Assembly (NCBI RefSeq): GCF_014174515.1
Contig: NZ_JACJUG010000002.1
Coordinates: forward strand, 62,001 to 126,000
DNA length: 64,000 bases
Direction: 5' to 3'
DNA from: Mitsuaria sp. WAJ17
Lineage (GTDB): Bacteria; Pseudomonadota; Gammaproteobacteria; Burkholderiales; Burkholderiaceae_C
Part shown: in pieces, positions 25,024 through 34,035 of the stretch
Layout: every line of letters begins with the position of its first letter
Numbering within the stretch: the first letter of the stretch is position 1
Position numbers and translations under genes: made by a program
The notes under the pieces: generated by a model
Databases searched by the model: none
Told to the model about the DNA's origin: nothing
The model's input: only the letters and a program-made list of their open reading frames with translations

Positions 25024-25826
25024 CTGAATTCGTTCTTCCACAGGCGCAGGGCGCTGAAGACGGCCAGGGGCTCGTCCGCATCGCCGTTGACGGCGCAAGG
25101 CTCGGAGGCGAGCCGGGCACTGACCGCAGACTTCACGGCAGGTTCCCGGCAACGCAGGAATGGATTGATCAACAACTCGGTCGCCAGCAGGGCCGGGAGG
25201 GTCGGGTCTTGCGCCGCCCGGCGGGCCTCGCACCAGGCCTCATGGCGGGCCAGGGCTTTGTTGGCGGGCTCAATGGTCCTCGCAAATCGAAGATTCGACA
25301 AGGTGTATTCATGGGCGCAGCAGATCCGGGTCTGATCTGGCAAGGCGGCCAGGCGCTGCAATGAGGCGTGCAGCTGGGCCAGGCTGCCATCGAAGACGCG
25401 GCCGCAGCCGGCGGAGAACAGCGTGTCTCCGCAGAACAGCAGCGGCGCCTCGCCAGCTTGTTTCAGCAGGTAACTCACATGGTCTGCCGTATGGCCGGGC
25501 GTGCCCAGCACCTCGAAGCGCTGGCCCAGCAAGGTCAGCACCTGGCCGTCCTGCACGGTTTCGCAGGGCTGCGGGTTGAGCGCATGGCGCGGGGCAAAGA
25601 CCTGACCCTCCAGCGCCCCGCGCAGGGCGGCCACACCGCCGATGTGATCGCCATGGTGGTGCGTCACTAGAATGGCGGCGAGCCGCAGGCCCCGAGCCTG
25701 CAGCGCATCCAGTACCGGCGCGGCATCGCCCGGATCGACCACCAGGGCTTGAACACCATCGTGCAGCATCCAGATGTAGTTGTCCGTGAAGGCCGGGAGG
25801 GCGATCAGCTCAAGGGCTGCGGGCAT
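25020..25826 (-). CDS. gloB: Hydroxyacylglutathione hydrolase (glyoxalase II)
   Basis: A 268-residue metallo-beta-lactamase-fold enzyme that hydrolyses S-lactoylglutathione to lactate and glutathione, the second step of methylglyoxal detoxification. The metal-binding motif THHHGDH is at 55-61. Later ligands lie in GTPGHTADH, CGDTLFSAGCGR and CCAHEYT. The C-terminal glutathione-binding region ends NPFLRC. Length is normal. It is divergent from yafS, with only 14 bp between start codons, and overlaps mltD by 4 bp. The same neighbours (mltD, gloB, yafS, rnhA) occur in E. coli. Confidence 0.96.
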   Translation of the reverse strand: MPAALELIALPAFTDNYIWMLHDGVQALVVDPGDAAPVLDALQARGLRLAAILVTHHHGDHIGGVAALRGALEGQVFAPRHALNPQPCETVQDGQVLTLLGQRFEVLGTPGHTADHVSYLLKQAGEAPLLFCGDTLFSAGCGRVFDGSLAQLHASLQRLAALPDQTRICCAHEYTLSNLRFARTIEPANKALARHEAWCEARRAAQDPTLPALLATELLINPFLRCREPAVKSAVSARLASEPCAVNGDADEPLAVFSALRLWKNEFR

Positions 25827-25840
25827 GGGGAGGGGCGGGG

Positions 25841-26722
25841 GTGAGCAGTCGGGAAGCGCAGATTGTAGAGTTGGCCCGCTGGCTGCAGACGCCGCCCGGG
25901 CGCTACCTGCTGGACTGGGAGCAGCGCCAGGTCGATGAAGCCGTGGTGGACCTCTTCGGCTTCAATGCCCTGCAACTGGGCCTGCCCGAGCTGCAGGGCC
26001 TGCGCGCCAATCGCATGCGCCACCGCTGGCTGGCCCTGGACAGCGTCGAGCAGTTCACGCTGCCGGCCCCGCCACCGCAGGAAGGCGCCGAGCCAGCCGA
26101 GCAGGCCCGCTTCAGCCAGTTCGACAGCAGCAGCCTGCTGATGGAAGCCGCGCCCACCCTGCGCTGCGCCTTCGATGCCCTGCCTTTCGAGGCCAACAGC
26201 CTGGACCTCGTCGTGCTGCCCCATGCCCTGGAACTGGCCGATGACCCGCACCAGACCCTGCGCGAGGTCGAGCGCGTGCTGCGGCCGGAGGGGCGGCTGG
26301 TGGTCCTGGGCCTGAACCCGGCCAGCCTCTGGGGTCTGAGGCAGAATCTGGGCCGCCTGCGCCGCCATGTGTGGCCCGGCAGTCCCGAGGGCCTCTTTCT
26401 GCCGCGGGCCGGTGAGTTCATCGGCTACTGGCGCCTGCGCGACTGGCTGCGCCTGCTCAACTTCGAGGTGGAGCGCGCCCAGTTCGGCTGCTACCGTCCG
26501 CCCCTGCGCACCGAGCCCTGGCTCAAGCGCTGGCAGTGGATGGAGGGCGCCGGCATGCGCTGGTGGACGGTGCTGGGCGCCGTCTACTTCATGGTGGCCG
26601 TCAAGCGCGTGCATGGCATGCGCCTGGTGGGCCTGGCCCGCAACAAGAAACTCGCCGCCAAGGCCGCGCCGGCCGTGGCCATGCATCCCCATCCCCGCGA
26701 TCTCCACTCTCCCGATTCATGA
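25841..26722 (+). CDS. yafS: YafS-like SAM-dependent methyltransferase
   Basis: A 293-residue class I methyltransferase-like protein starting at GTG 25841. The SAM-binding core is abbreviated. The central part ([44 protein letters not shown]) is typical of the post-II and post-III region of ubiquinone/menaquinone-type methyltransferases. A glycine-rich motif I is not obvious near the N-terminus. Position between gloB and rnhA equals that of E. coli yafS, which supports orthology. Its stop overlaps the rnhA ATG by 4 bp (ATGA). The substrate is unknown. Confidence 0.8.
   Translation: MSSREAQIVELARWLQTPPGRYLLDWEQRQVDEAVVDLFGFNALQLGLPELQGLRANRMRHRWLALDSVEQFTLPAPPPQEGAEPAEQARFSQFDSSSLLMEAAPTLRCAFDALPFEANSLDLVVLPHALELADDPHQTLREVERVLRPEGRLVVLGLNPASLWGLRQNLGRLRRHVWPGSPEGLFLPRAGEFIGYWRLRDWLRLLNFEVERAQFGCYRPPLRTEPWLKRWQWMEGAGMRWWTVLGAVYFMVAVKRVHGMRLVGLARNKKLAAKAAPAVAMHPHPRDLHSPDS
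25862..25867 (-). promoter_or_regulatory. Possible gloB -10 box inside yafS
   Basis: TACAAT on the minus strand, 35 nt before the gloB ATG and inside the 5' end of the divergent yafS gene. Confidence 0.4.
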
Positions 26723-27198
26723 GCGACACCGACAAAAAGCCCGCCCCCACCATCGCCAAGCCCGAGGTGCTGATCTACACCGACGGCGCGTGCAAGGGCA
26801 ACCCCGGCCCCGGCGGCTGGGGAGCCTGGCTGCGCTCGGGCGGCCATGAGAAGGAGCTCTTCGGCGGCGAGCTGGGCACCACGAACAATCGCATGGAGCT
26901 CACGGCCGTGATTGAGGCGCTGGCCTCGCTCAAGCGCAGCTGCAAGATCGTGCTCTACACCGACAGCGAATACGTCCGCAAAGGCATGACCGAGTGGATC
27001 CAGGGCTGGCAGCGCCGCGGCTGGAAAACGGCCGACGGCAAGCCGGTCAAGAACGTCGAACTCTGGCAGCGCCTGGACGCGCTGCGCAAGCTGCATGAGG
27101 TGGACTGGCGCTGGGTCAAGGGCCATGCGGGTGACCCTGGCAATGAGCGCGCTGACGCGCTGGCCAACAGGGGCGTCGCGGAGGCTGGCCGCCGCTGA
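26719..27198 (+). CDS. rnhA: Ribonuclease HI
   Basis: A 159-residue endonuclease that removes RNA from RNA-DNA hybrids in the cytoplasm. The four-carboxylate active site is present: D22 in [18 protein letters not shown]60 in [10 protein letters not shown]82 in YTDSEYV and the aspartate in NERADALAN near residue 146. The basic protrusion [16 protein letters not shown] and VKGHAG are conserved. The chosen ATG (26719) overlaps the yafS stop, giving an N-terminus of normal length. In many relatives dnaQ follows; here an efflux operon comes next. Confidence 0.97.
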   Translation: MSDTDKKPAPTIAKPEVLIYTDGACKGNPGPGGWGAWLRSGGHEKELFGGELGTTNNRMELTAVIEALASLKRSCKIVLYTDSEYVRKGMTEWIQGWQRRGWKTADGKPVKNVELWQRLDALRKLHEVDWRWVKGHAGDPGNERADALANRGVAEAGRR

Positions 27199-27334
27199 CG
27201 GGGGGCGCTGGCGAGCGGCAAGGCCGACCGCCATTCATGCCGCCCTTTGCGTGCCCTGGCGCATTTCAAGGGACATGTCAGCGCCGCGTGAGCCCTGCGC
27301 CGCTACATTGCGCGATCTCTCCAGGATGTCGCGA

Positions 27335-28525
27335 ATGAAGAAGAGCTTGCACAAGGGTTTGGTGATCGTCGGTCTGGTGGCCGCCGTTGGCGTGGCCTAT
27401 GTCTGGCAGAAGCCGGGCGGGCTGCCGGCGCCGGCCGTCGGCAAGTCCACTGACAAGGCCGCCCCTGGCGCCAAGGACGGCAAGGACGCCAAGCCTGCCG
27501 GCCCGGTGCCCGTCGAGGCCCGTCAGGTGCAGCTGCGCACCCTCAGCGACGACACCCAGGCCGTGGGCAGCCTGCGCGCGCACCAGTCCGTGGTGCTCAA
27601 GCCCGAGTCGGCCGGGCGCATCGTCAAGCTGGGTTTCCAGGACGGCCAGCGGGTGCGCAAGGGTCAGGTCTTGATCCAGCTGGATGACAGCCTGCAGGCC
27701 GCCCAGCTTCAGCAGGCTGAGGCCCAAGCCCACATCGCCCGCACCCAGCTGCAGCGCAACAAGGAGTTGCTGGCCCAAGGCTTCGTGACTCCCAGCGCCC
27801 TGGACCAGGCCCAGGCCACGCTGGACGTGGCCGAGGCCCAGGTGGCCCTGGCACGTGCCCAACTGGCCCGCATGCGCGTGCTGGCACCCTTTGACGGCGT
27901 GGCGGGGATCCGCACCGTGAGCCTGGGCGACTATGTGAAGGACGGCGCTGAGCTGGTTTCGCTGGAGGACAGCTCCACCGTCTGGGTCGATTTCCGCCTG
28001 CCCGAGCGCGAGGCGCCGCGCGTGCGCCCTGGCCAGGCCCTCCAGCTGAGCCTGGACGCCTTGCCCGGCCGGCAGTTCGAGGCCCGCGTGCAAGCCCTGG
28101 ACGCCCTGCTGGACGCCAACGGCCGCTCCCTGCTGGTGCGGGCCCAGGTGCTCAAGCCCGGGCCTGAGCTGCGCTCCGGGCTCTTCGCCCGCGTGCGTCT
28201 GAGCCTGGGTGAGCGCCAGCAGGCGGTGGTCGTGCCCGAGGAGGCCCTTGTGCCGATGGGGGGCAAGCAGTACCTCATCAAGCTGGTGCCGGCCCCCGAA
28301 GGCCAGGGCCAGGTCGCCCAGCGCCTGGAGGCCCGGCTGGGCCTGCGGGTGCCAGGTCTTGTCGAGATCACCGAAGGGCTGAAGCCGGGCGACTGGGTGG
28401 TCACCGCCGGGCAGGCCAAGCTGATGCGCGGCGACGGCCAGGCGGTCAAGCGGGTGGATGTGGACCAGCAGGGCGTCAAGCCGCCCTCGGCGGCATCGGT
28501 CTCGGCCAGCGCCGCCAAGGGCTGA
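27335..28525 (+). CDS. RND efflux periplasmic adaptor (membrane fusion protein)
   Basis: A 396-residue adaptor that links an RND pump to an outer-membrane channel. An N-terminal hydrophobic anchor (GLVIVGLVAAVGVAYVW) is followed by a Lys/Ala linker. A lipoyl half (VGSLRAHQSVVLKPESAGRIVKLGFQDGQRV), a coiled-coil hairpin rich in Gln/Ala (about 125-185), the second lipoyl half and beta-barrel (APFDGVAGIRTVSLGDYV) and a membrane-proximal domain complete it. I choose the ATG at 27335 with AGGA 8 nt upstream; another ATG three codons earlier is possible. The permease gene follows 17 bp later, so they form an operon. No outer-membrane factor gene is present in the cluster. Confidence 0.9.
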   Translation: MKKSLHKGLVIVGLVAAVGVAYVWQKPGGLPAPAVGKSTDKAAPGAKDGKDAKPAGPVPVEARQVQLRTLSDDTQAVGSLRAHQSVVLKPESAGRIVKLGFQDGQRVRKGQVLIQLDDSLQAAQLQQAEAQAHIARTQLQRNKELLAQGFVTPSALDQAQATLDVAEAQVALARAQLARMRVLAPFDGVAGIRTVSLGDYVKDGAELVSLEDSSTVWVDFRLPEREAPRVRPGQALQLSLDALPGRQFEARVQALDALLDANGRSLLVRAQVLKPGPELRSGLFARVRLSLGERQQAVVVPEEALVPMGGKQYLIKLVPAPEGQGQVAQRLEARLGLRVPGLVEITEGLKPGDWVVTAGQAKLMRGDGQAVKRVDVDQQGVKPPSAASVSASAAKG

Positions 28526-28542
28526 GGACTGGAGGAACGCCC

Positions 28543-31500
28543 ATGCGCCTGTCCGAGATTTCCATCCGCCGCCCGGTCTTCGCGACCGTCATGTCCCTGA
28601 TGTTGTTGCTGGTGGGAATGGTGTCCTTCTCCAAGCTCTCGCTGCGCGAATATCCGCGCATCGACGAACCAGTGGTCACCGTCAATACCCGGCTCACTGG
28701 TGCCTCCTCGGAGGTGATCGAGAGCCAGGTCACCAAGCCGCTGGAGGATTCCATCGCCGGCATCGAGGGCGTGGACACCGTCACCTCGATCTCGCGCTCC
28801 GAGCAGAGCCAGATCACGGTGCGATTCAAGCTCGAGAAGAACCCCGACAACGCCGCCGCCGACGTTCGCGACCGCGTGGCCCGCGTGCGCGGCCGCCTGC
28901 CCACGGCCGTGGACGAGCCCGTGATCGCCAAGGTCGAGGCTGACGCCCAGCCTACGCTGCGCATGGCCTTCACCAGCGAGACCATGGACCCGCTGGAGGT
29001 CTCCGACCTCGTCAATCGCGTGGTCAAGCCGCGCCTGCAGACCATCCCCGGCGTGGCCGACGTCGAGATCGGCGGCGATCGCCGCTATGCCATGCGCGTC
29101 TGGCTGGATGCCGACCGCCTGGCCGCCTACCGGCTGAGCGTGCAGGACATCGAGGACGCGCTGCGCAAGCAGAACCTCGAGGTGCCGGCCGGCCGGGTGG
29201 AGAGCCAGCAGCGCGAGTTCAACGTCACCGCACGCACCGACCTCAACACCGTTGCCCAGTTCCGCGACATCGCGCTGCGCCAGTTCAATGGCTACACGGT
29301 CAAACTGTCTGACGTGGCCCGCATCGAGGAAGCGGCGGCCAGCGAGCGCTCGCGGGTGCGGCTCAACGGCATCCCCTCGGTCTCGCTGGGCGTCATCAAG
29401 CAGGCCACGGCCAATCCGCTGGAGGTCTCGGAGGCGGTGACGGCCATGATGCCGCGCCTGCAGCAAGACCTGCCCCCCGCCATCACCGTGCGACCGGCCA
29501 GCGACAACGCCATCTTCATCGACCGTTCCATCAAGTCCGTCTACCACACCATCGCCGAGGCCGTGGTGCTGGTGGCGCTGGTGGTGTTCCTGTTCCTGCG
29601 CACGGTGCGGGCCTCCATCATTCCGCTGGTGACGATCCCGGTGAGCCTGATCGGTTCCTTCGCGCTGATGGCTGCGGCTGGTTTCACCGTCAATACCATG
29701 ACCTTGCTGGCCCTGGTGCTGGCCATCGGTCTGGTGGTGGACGACGCCATCGTGGTGCTGGAGAACATCTTCCGCCACATCGAAGAGGGGCTGAGCCCCT
29801 TTCACGCCGCGCTGCGCGGCGCGCGCGAGATCGGCTTTGCCGTGGTGGCCATGACGCTCACGCTGGCCGCGGTCTTCGCGCCCCTGGCCTTCACGCCGGG
29901 CCGCACGGGCCGGCTCTTCGTCGAGTTCGCCTTGACCCTGGCGGGCGCCGTGCTGGTCTCGGGCTTCGTCGCGCTGACGCTCACGCCCATGATGTGCTCC
30001 AAGCTGCTGCGCCATGTGGAGCAGCCCACGCGCTTCGACGCCGGCATGGAGCGCATCCTCGTCTGGATCAGCGAGCGCTACGCCGCGGCTCTGCGCTTCG
30101 CCCTGGGCCAGCGCTGGCTGGTGCTGCTGGTGATGGCCGGTGCGGCCGGCGGCAGCTGGTGGTTGTTCTCCCATGCGAAGAGCGAGCTCGCGCCCATGGA
30201 GGATCGTGGCGTGGTGGTCATGCCCATCACCGCCCCCGACGGCGCCACACTGGAGTTCACCGCCCGCTACCTCGATGCCGTCGAGCGCATCGCCTCGCAG
30301 TACCCGGAGTTCGAGCGCCGCTTCTTCTTTGCAGGCGGCTCGACGGTGTCCCAGGGCATGTCCATCCTGCGCACGGTCGATTGGGACGATCGCAAGCGCA
30401 GCACGCAAGACCTGGCACGCGCCCTGATCCCGCAGGTGAGCCAGCTGCCGGGCGTCAACGCCTTCCCCATCACGCCGCCCAGCTTGGGCCAGGGCTTCAA
30501 TTCGCGGCCCATCAGCTATGTGGTGGTCAGCGGTGACAGCTACGAGAACCTCAACAAGGTCGTGCAGCAGTTCCAGGCCGAGATGGGCAAGAACCCCGGC
30601 TTCGTGCAGGTGGACAACGACCTGCGCCTCAACAAGCCCGAGATCTTCATGGAAGTGGACCGCGAGCGCGCGGCCGACCTCGGCGTACAGGTGGACCAGG
30701 TGGCGCGCACGGTGGAGACCATGCTGGGCAGCCGCGTGGTGACCCGCTACAAGCGCGATGCCGAGCAGTACGACGTGCTGGTGCAGACCGAAGCCCAGGC
30801 CCGCAGCACGCCGCAGCAGATCGAGCGGCTCTATGTGCGCAGCCGCACAGACGCGCTGGTGCCGCTGTCCGCGGTGGTCAAGGTGCGCGAGGCGGTGAGC
30901 CCCAAGGAGCTCAACCACTTCAACCAGCGCCGCGCTGTGACCATCACCGCCGGCCTGGCCCCGGGCTATGCCCTGGGCGAAGCCCTCAAGGACATGGACC
31001 GCATCGCCGAGCGCGTGCTGCCCCTGGGCTACGCGACCGAGCTCAACGGCGTGTCGCGCGAGTACAAGGCCTCCAGCGGCGCGTTGGGCCTGGTGTTCGT
31101 GCTGGCCCTGCTCTTCATCTTCCTGGTGCTGTCGGCACAGTTCGAGAGCTTTGTTGATCCCTTCATCATCATGCTGTCGGTGCCGCTGTCCATGGTGGGG
31201 GCGCTGGCCGCGCTGCAGTGGAGCGGCGGCACCCTCAATGTCTATTCGCAGATCGGCCTGATCACCCTGGTGGGGCTGATCACCAAGCATGGCATCCTGA
31301 TCGTGGAATTCAGCAACCAACTGCGCCAGCAGGGGCGGGACACCGTGGCCGCGGTCGTCGAGGCCTCCGCCCTGCGCCTGCGCCCCATCCTGATGACCAC
31401 CGGCGCCATGGTGCTGGGCGCCTTGCCCCTGGCCCTGGCTTCGGGCGCCGGGGCCGAGAGCCGCCAGCAGATCGGCTGGGTCATCGTGGGCGGCATGAGC

Positions 31501-31602
31501 CTGGGCACGCTGCTGACCATCTTCGTGGTCCCCACGATGTATGTGCTGCTGGCGCGCCGCAGCGTGCCGGGGGAGATTGCCACGCCCGCGATGGACTACT
31601 GA
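28543..31602 (+). CDS. RND multidrug efflux permease (HAE1-type)
   Basis: A 1019-residue proton-driven inner-membrane transporter. It starts MRLSEISIRRPVFATVMSL, the usual first helix, and has two halves each with a large periplasmic loop and a bundle of helices. The proton-relay aspartates are present in helix 4 (AIGLVVDDAIVVLENI). The conserved TPMMCSKLL and GLITKHGILIVEFSNQLR segments flank helices 6 and 11. The closest families are MdtBC/MexK-like HAE1 pumps; substrates cannot be told. It is translated after the adaptor gene, with GGAGG about 7 nt before its ATG. Its 3' end overlaps by 7 bp the end of the convergent Crp/Fnr regulator gene. Confidence 0.93.
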   Translation: MRLSEISIRRPVFATVMSLMLLLVGMVSFSKLSLREYPRIDEPVVTVNTRLTGASSEVIESQVTKPLEDSIAGIEGVDTVTSISRSEQSQITVRFKLEKNPDNAAADVRDRVARVRGRLPTAVDEPVIAKVEADAQPTLRMAFTSETMDPLEVSDLVNRVVKPRLQTIPGVADVEIGGDRRYAMRVWLDADRLAAYRLSVQDIEDALRKQNLEVPAGRVESQQREFNVTARTDLNTVAQFRDIALRQFNGYTVKLSDVARIEEAAASERSRVRLNGIPSVSLGVIKQATANPLEVSEAVTAMMPRLQQDLPPAITVRPASDNAIFIDRSIKSVYHTIAEAVVLVALVVFLFLRTVRASIIPLVTIPVSLIGSFALMAAAGFTVNTMTLLALVLAIGLVVDDAIVVLENIFRHIEEGLSPFHAALRGAREIGFAVVAMTLTLAAVFAPLAFTPGRTGRLFVEFALTLAGAVLVSGFVALTLTPMMCSKLLRHVEQPTRFDAGMERILVWISERYAAALRFALGQRWLVLLVMAGAAGGSWWLFSHAKSELAPMEDRGVVVMPITAPDGATLEFTARYLDAVERIASQYPEFERRFFFAGGSTVSQGMSILRTVDWDDRKRSTQDLARALIPQVSQLPGVNAFPITPPSLGQGFNSRPISYVVVSGDSYENLNKVVQQFQAEMGKNPGFVQVDNDLRLNKPEIFMEVDRERAADLGVQVDQVARTVETMLGSRVVTRYKRDAEQYDVLVQTEAQARSTPQQIERLYVRSRTDALVPLSAVVKVREAVSPKELNHFNQRRAVTITAGLAPGYALGEALKDMDRIAERVLPLGYATELNGVSREYKASSGALGLVFVLALLFIFLVLSAQFESFVDPFIIMLSVPLSMVGALAALQWSGGTLNVYSQIGLITLVGLITKHGILIVEFSNQLRQQGRDTVAAVVEASALRLRPILMTTGAMVLGALPLALASGAGAESRQQIGWVIVGGMSLGTLLTIFVVPTMYVLLARRSVPGEIATPAMDY

Positions 31603-32291
31603 GCCGGCAGCGCCGACGCGCTGCTGCGATAGGTGCGCAGGCCGCTCAGGTCCAGCACGCGGATGCCGCGCCGGCTGACGCTGACCAGGCCCGCGCGCTC
31701 CAGGGTCTGCAGGGCGATATTGGCTCGCTGGCGCGAGACGCCGGCCAACTGGCCCAGCTCGGCCTGGCTCAGGTGGAGCAGGGGCCCGGGGTCCGGGTAG
31801 ACCTCGGGCTGGTAGAGCCCGGCCAGGGACTGGGCGATGCGCGCGGTGGAGTCCAGCATGCGGTCCACGCAGAGCTTGGCGATGAAGCCGCCCATGCGCG
31901 CGCTCATCAGCTGCTGCAGGTAGTGGTTGAAGGGCAGGCTGGTCAGGCGCAACTGCTCGAAGCAGTCCAGGGGCATGAGGGCGACGTGGCAGTCGCTCAG
32001 CGCCCGGCCGTCGTACTGCCAGTGGCCGCGCTTGATCAAGGTGCCCTCGCCGAACCAGCCGCCGGCTGCAAGGCTGGCCAGGCTGGTCTCCTTCCCGTCG
32101 GGCATGCTGACGCTCATGCAGGCCACGCCGCTGATCAGGCCCAGCCAGTGCAGGGCGGGCTCGCCCGCGCGCACGATGGCCTGGCCGGCGGCGACCTCGG
32201 TCTGGTGGCATTGCGCGATCACGGCCTCCAGCGCCTGCGTGCTCAGGCCCCGGCTCCAGACCGACTTCCTCACCATCTCTGCCAGACTCAT
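31596..32291 (-). CDS. Crp/Fnr family transcriptional regulator
   Basis: A 231-residue regulator with an N-terminal cyclic-nucleotide-binding fold (about 15-135; GLISGVACMSVSMPDGKETSLASLAAGGWFGEG) and a C-terminal winged helix. The recognition helix lies in GVSRQRANIALQTLERAGLV. It lacks the N-terminal cysteine cluster of Fnr, and the nucleotide-contact signature of Crp is poor, so the ligand is unknown. The ATG at 32291 has GGGAG 6 nt upstream; a GTG two codons earlier is the alternative. It is convergent with the RND pump and divergent from dcd. A role in controlling the pump is possible only by proximity. Confidence 0.88.
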   Translation of the reverse strand: MSLAEMVRKSVWSRGLSTQALEAVIAQCHQTEVAAGQAIVRAGEPALHWLGLISGVACMSVSMPDGKETSLASLAAGGWFGEGTLIKRGHWQYDGRALSDCHVALMPLDCFEQLRLTSLPFNHYLQQLMSARMGGFIAKLCVDRMLDSTARIAQSLAGLYQPEVYPDPGPLLHLSQAELGQLAGVSRQRANIALQTLERAGLVSVSRRGIRVLDLSGLRTYRSSASALPAQ

Positions 32292-32326
32292 GCCCACTCC
32301 CGCCCCAAGTCCTGCGACAGCCGGCG

Positions 32327-32379
32327 ATTCTAGGGAGGCTGCGCTGCCGCAAGGAGCGGGCGGCGGCTGCGCCTAGAAT
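32327..32379. promoter_or_regulatory. Divergent promoter region, Crp/Fnr gene and dcd
   Basis: TAGAAT occurs on the minus strand at 32332-32327 (35 nt before the regulator ATG) and on the plus strand at 32374-32379 (90 nt before the dcd ATG). Confidence 0.45.
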
Positions 32380-32469
32380 CCGCGCAACAGTGGGACGCCC
32401 CTCCTGACCTTGGATCGGGGCGCTGGATCAAGACATGGGGACATGGGCCCAAGGCCCAGGGGAAGAGCA

Positions 32470-33036
32470 ATGAGCATCAAGAGCGACAAATGGATCCGCC
32501 GCATGGCCGAGCAGCACGGCATGATCGAGCCTTTCGAGCCCGGCCAGGTGCGCGAGGCCGACGGCCGCAAGATCGTCAGCTACGGCACGTCCAGCTACGG
32601 CTACGACATCCGCTGCGCGCCCGAGTTCAAGATCTTCACCAATGTGCACAGCACCGTTGTTGACCCCAAGAACTTCGACGAGAAGAGCTTTGTGGACTTC
32701 CACGGCGACGTCTGCATCATCCCGCCCAACAGCTTCGCGCTGGCCCGCACCGTCGAGTACTTCCGCATCCCGCGCAATGTGCTGACCATCTGTCTGGGCA
32801 AGAGCACCTACGCGCGCTGCGGCATCATCGTCAACGTCACCCCCTTCGAGCCGGAATGGGAGGGCTATGTGACGCTGGAGTTCTCCAACACCACGCCGCT
32901 GCCGGCCAAGATTTATGCGGGCGAGGGCTGCGCGCAGGTGTTGTTCTTCGAGAGCGACGAGGTCTGCGAGACGTCCTACCGCGACCGCGGCGGCAAATAC
33001 CAGGGCCAGGTGGGCGTGACCCTGCCTAAGGCCTGA
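32470..33036 (+). CDS. dcd: dCTP deaminase
   Basis: A 188-residue homotrimeric enzyme that deaminates dCTP to dUTP, the main bacterial route toward dTTP. The whole sequence matches the family: [22 protein letters not shown] at the start, [17 protein letters not shown], the nucleotide-binding [31 protein letters not shown] and the glutamine-rich end [12 protein letters not shown]. The start is ATG 32470 with GGGGAAGAG just upstream; the open frame continues 60 bp further, but homologues begin here. A terminator follows at 33082. Confidence 0.97.
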   Translation: MSIKSDKWIRRMAEQHGMIEPFEPGQVREADGRKIVSYGTSSYGYDIRCAPEFKIFTNVHSTVVDPKNFDEKSFVDFHGDVCIIPPNSFALARTVEYFRIPRNVLTICLGKSTYARCGIIVNVTPFEPEWEGYVTLEFSNTTPLPAKIYAGEGCAQVLFFESDEVCETSYRDRGGKYQGQVGVTLPKA

Positions 33037-33081
33037 GCGGCAGCCGCCCTCGGCCGCACGAGGCGGCACTTGAATCGAAAT

Positions 33082-33104
33082 AGCCGGGCAAGACCCGGCT
33101 TTTT
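33082..33104 (+). terminator. Intrinsic terminator after dcd
   Basis: AGCCGGG-CAAGA-CCCGGCT followed by TTTT, 46 bp after the dcd stop. Confidence 0.85.
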
Positions 33105-33169
33105 CGCGCTCAAGTTTTCAGGGGCGCCGGCATCATGGGCCCAAGCAGTACACCCCAGCGAGGTCCCTC

Positions 33170-33499
33170 ATGAGCTTCCCCCTGCACCTGGTTCCCAAGA
33201 CGAGCGCCCCCTCGGCGCCCGAGCTGCATGTCCATGGCGCCCTGGCGGACCTGCCGGACCTCGGGCTGGGCCTGACGCTCAGCACCGGCATCGACATGGC
33301 CGAGCTCCAGGCCTTCAGCCGCCTGATGGAAGCGCAGGGCCTGCCCCTGCAGCCCACCCGCATGATCTACGACCGCCTCTACGCCTTCGACTGCCTGGCC
33401 CTGGCCCACGGCAGCGGCAACGAGGCCCTGCAGCGCATGGCTCTGCACATCTTCGACGCCTACCAGGCGCGCGGGGAGTGGATCGGGCTGATGCACTGA
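33170..33499 (+). CDS. Small hypothetical protein, 109 aa
   Basis: I do not recognise it. The 109 residues look like a soluble cytoplasmic protein with no signal or membrane segment, with a helical second half (DMAELQAFSRLMEAQGLPLQP, IYDRLYAFDCLALAHGSGNEALQRMALHIFDAYQ). GAGG lies about 7 nt before the ATG. It sits between the dcd terminator and a convergent small membrane protein gene. Coding potential is supported by the RBS, the isolated position after a terminator and normal codon use; no function is offered. Confidence 0.6.
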   Translation: MSFPLHLVPKTSAPSAPELHVHGALADLPDLGLGLTLSTGIDMAELQAFSRLMEAQGLPLQPTRMIYDRLYAFDCLALAHGSGNEALQRMALHIFDAYQARGEWIGLMH

Positions 33500-33560
33500 G
33501 CGTTGCGCCGCCTCCCCCCAGGCCCTCCCAGCGAGGGCCTTGTCGTTTCCGTAGCGGCCT

Positions 33561-33824
33561 TCAGATCGCCGTCAGCCAGTCGCAGCGCAGCCGTCCGCTG
33601 CGGTGCAGCCGGCGCCGCGCCTGCACATAGCAGCGCGGGCCGATGGAGGCCACGAAGCAAAGGGGCAGGGCCGCCCATTCGCCGGACAGCAAGGTGCCGG
33701 GCAGACCCACCCAGCCCATCAGCCAGCCCGTGAGCACCAGGTTCCAGGCGAAGAGCTCGACGCCATGTGCCGCCGAATGCAGGAGCAGCCAGCGCTTGAT
33801 GCTGGCCAACTGGCTCAGGGTCAT
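33561..33824 (-). CDS. Small hypothetical membrane protein, 87 aa
   Basis: An 87-residue protein with two hydrophobic segments (about 20-42 and 48-62) and a basic C-terminus (QARRRLHRSGRLRCDW), consistent with an inner-membrane hairpin whose tail faces the cytoplasm. CGGAGG at 33836-33831 is a strong ribosome binding site 6 nt before the ATG, which is the main evidence that the gene is real. It is convergent with the 109-aa gene and divergent from the S46 peptidase gene. No family recognised. Confidence 0.6.
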   Translation of the reverse strand: MTLSQLASIKRWLLLHSAAHGVELFAWNLVLTGWLMGWVGLPGTLLSGEWAALPLCFVASIGPRCYVQARRRLHRSGRLRCDWLTAI

Positions 33825-34035
33825 GGTTCGCCTCCGTCAGCTTCGTGTCAGTTTATTTATCGGCCATGGACCCGGATTCCGCCAGCGCGCCGGGCCCGGC
33901 CGCTGTCCCCTGAACAGGTCTTGCTACCGTCGAAGCCGCCCGACATTCGGGGATTGACCCAATGCCGGACGACACATCACCCGACCCTTGAATGCGTGTA
34001 TGGTCGCGGCTTCTTCTCAATTCTTGACCCCACCC

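Noticed and set aside
27931..32352. A 1473-codon open frame on the minus strand across the RND pump genes
   Set aside because: It is antisense to clear RND adaptor and permease genes. Its translation is low-complexity His/Gln/Arg-rich, typical of GC-rich shadow frames, and resembles no protein.
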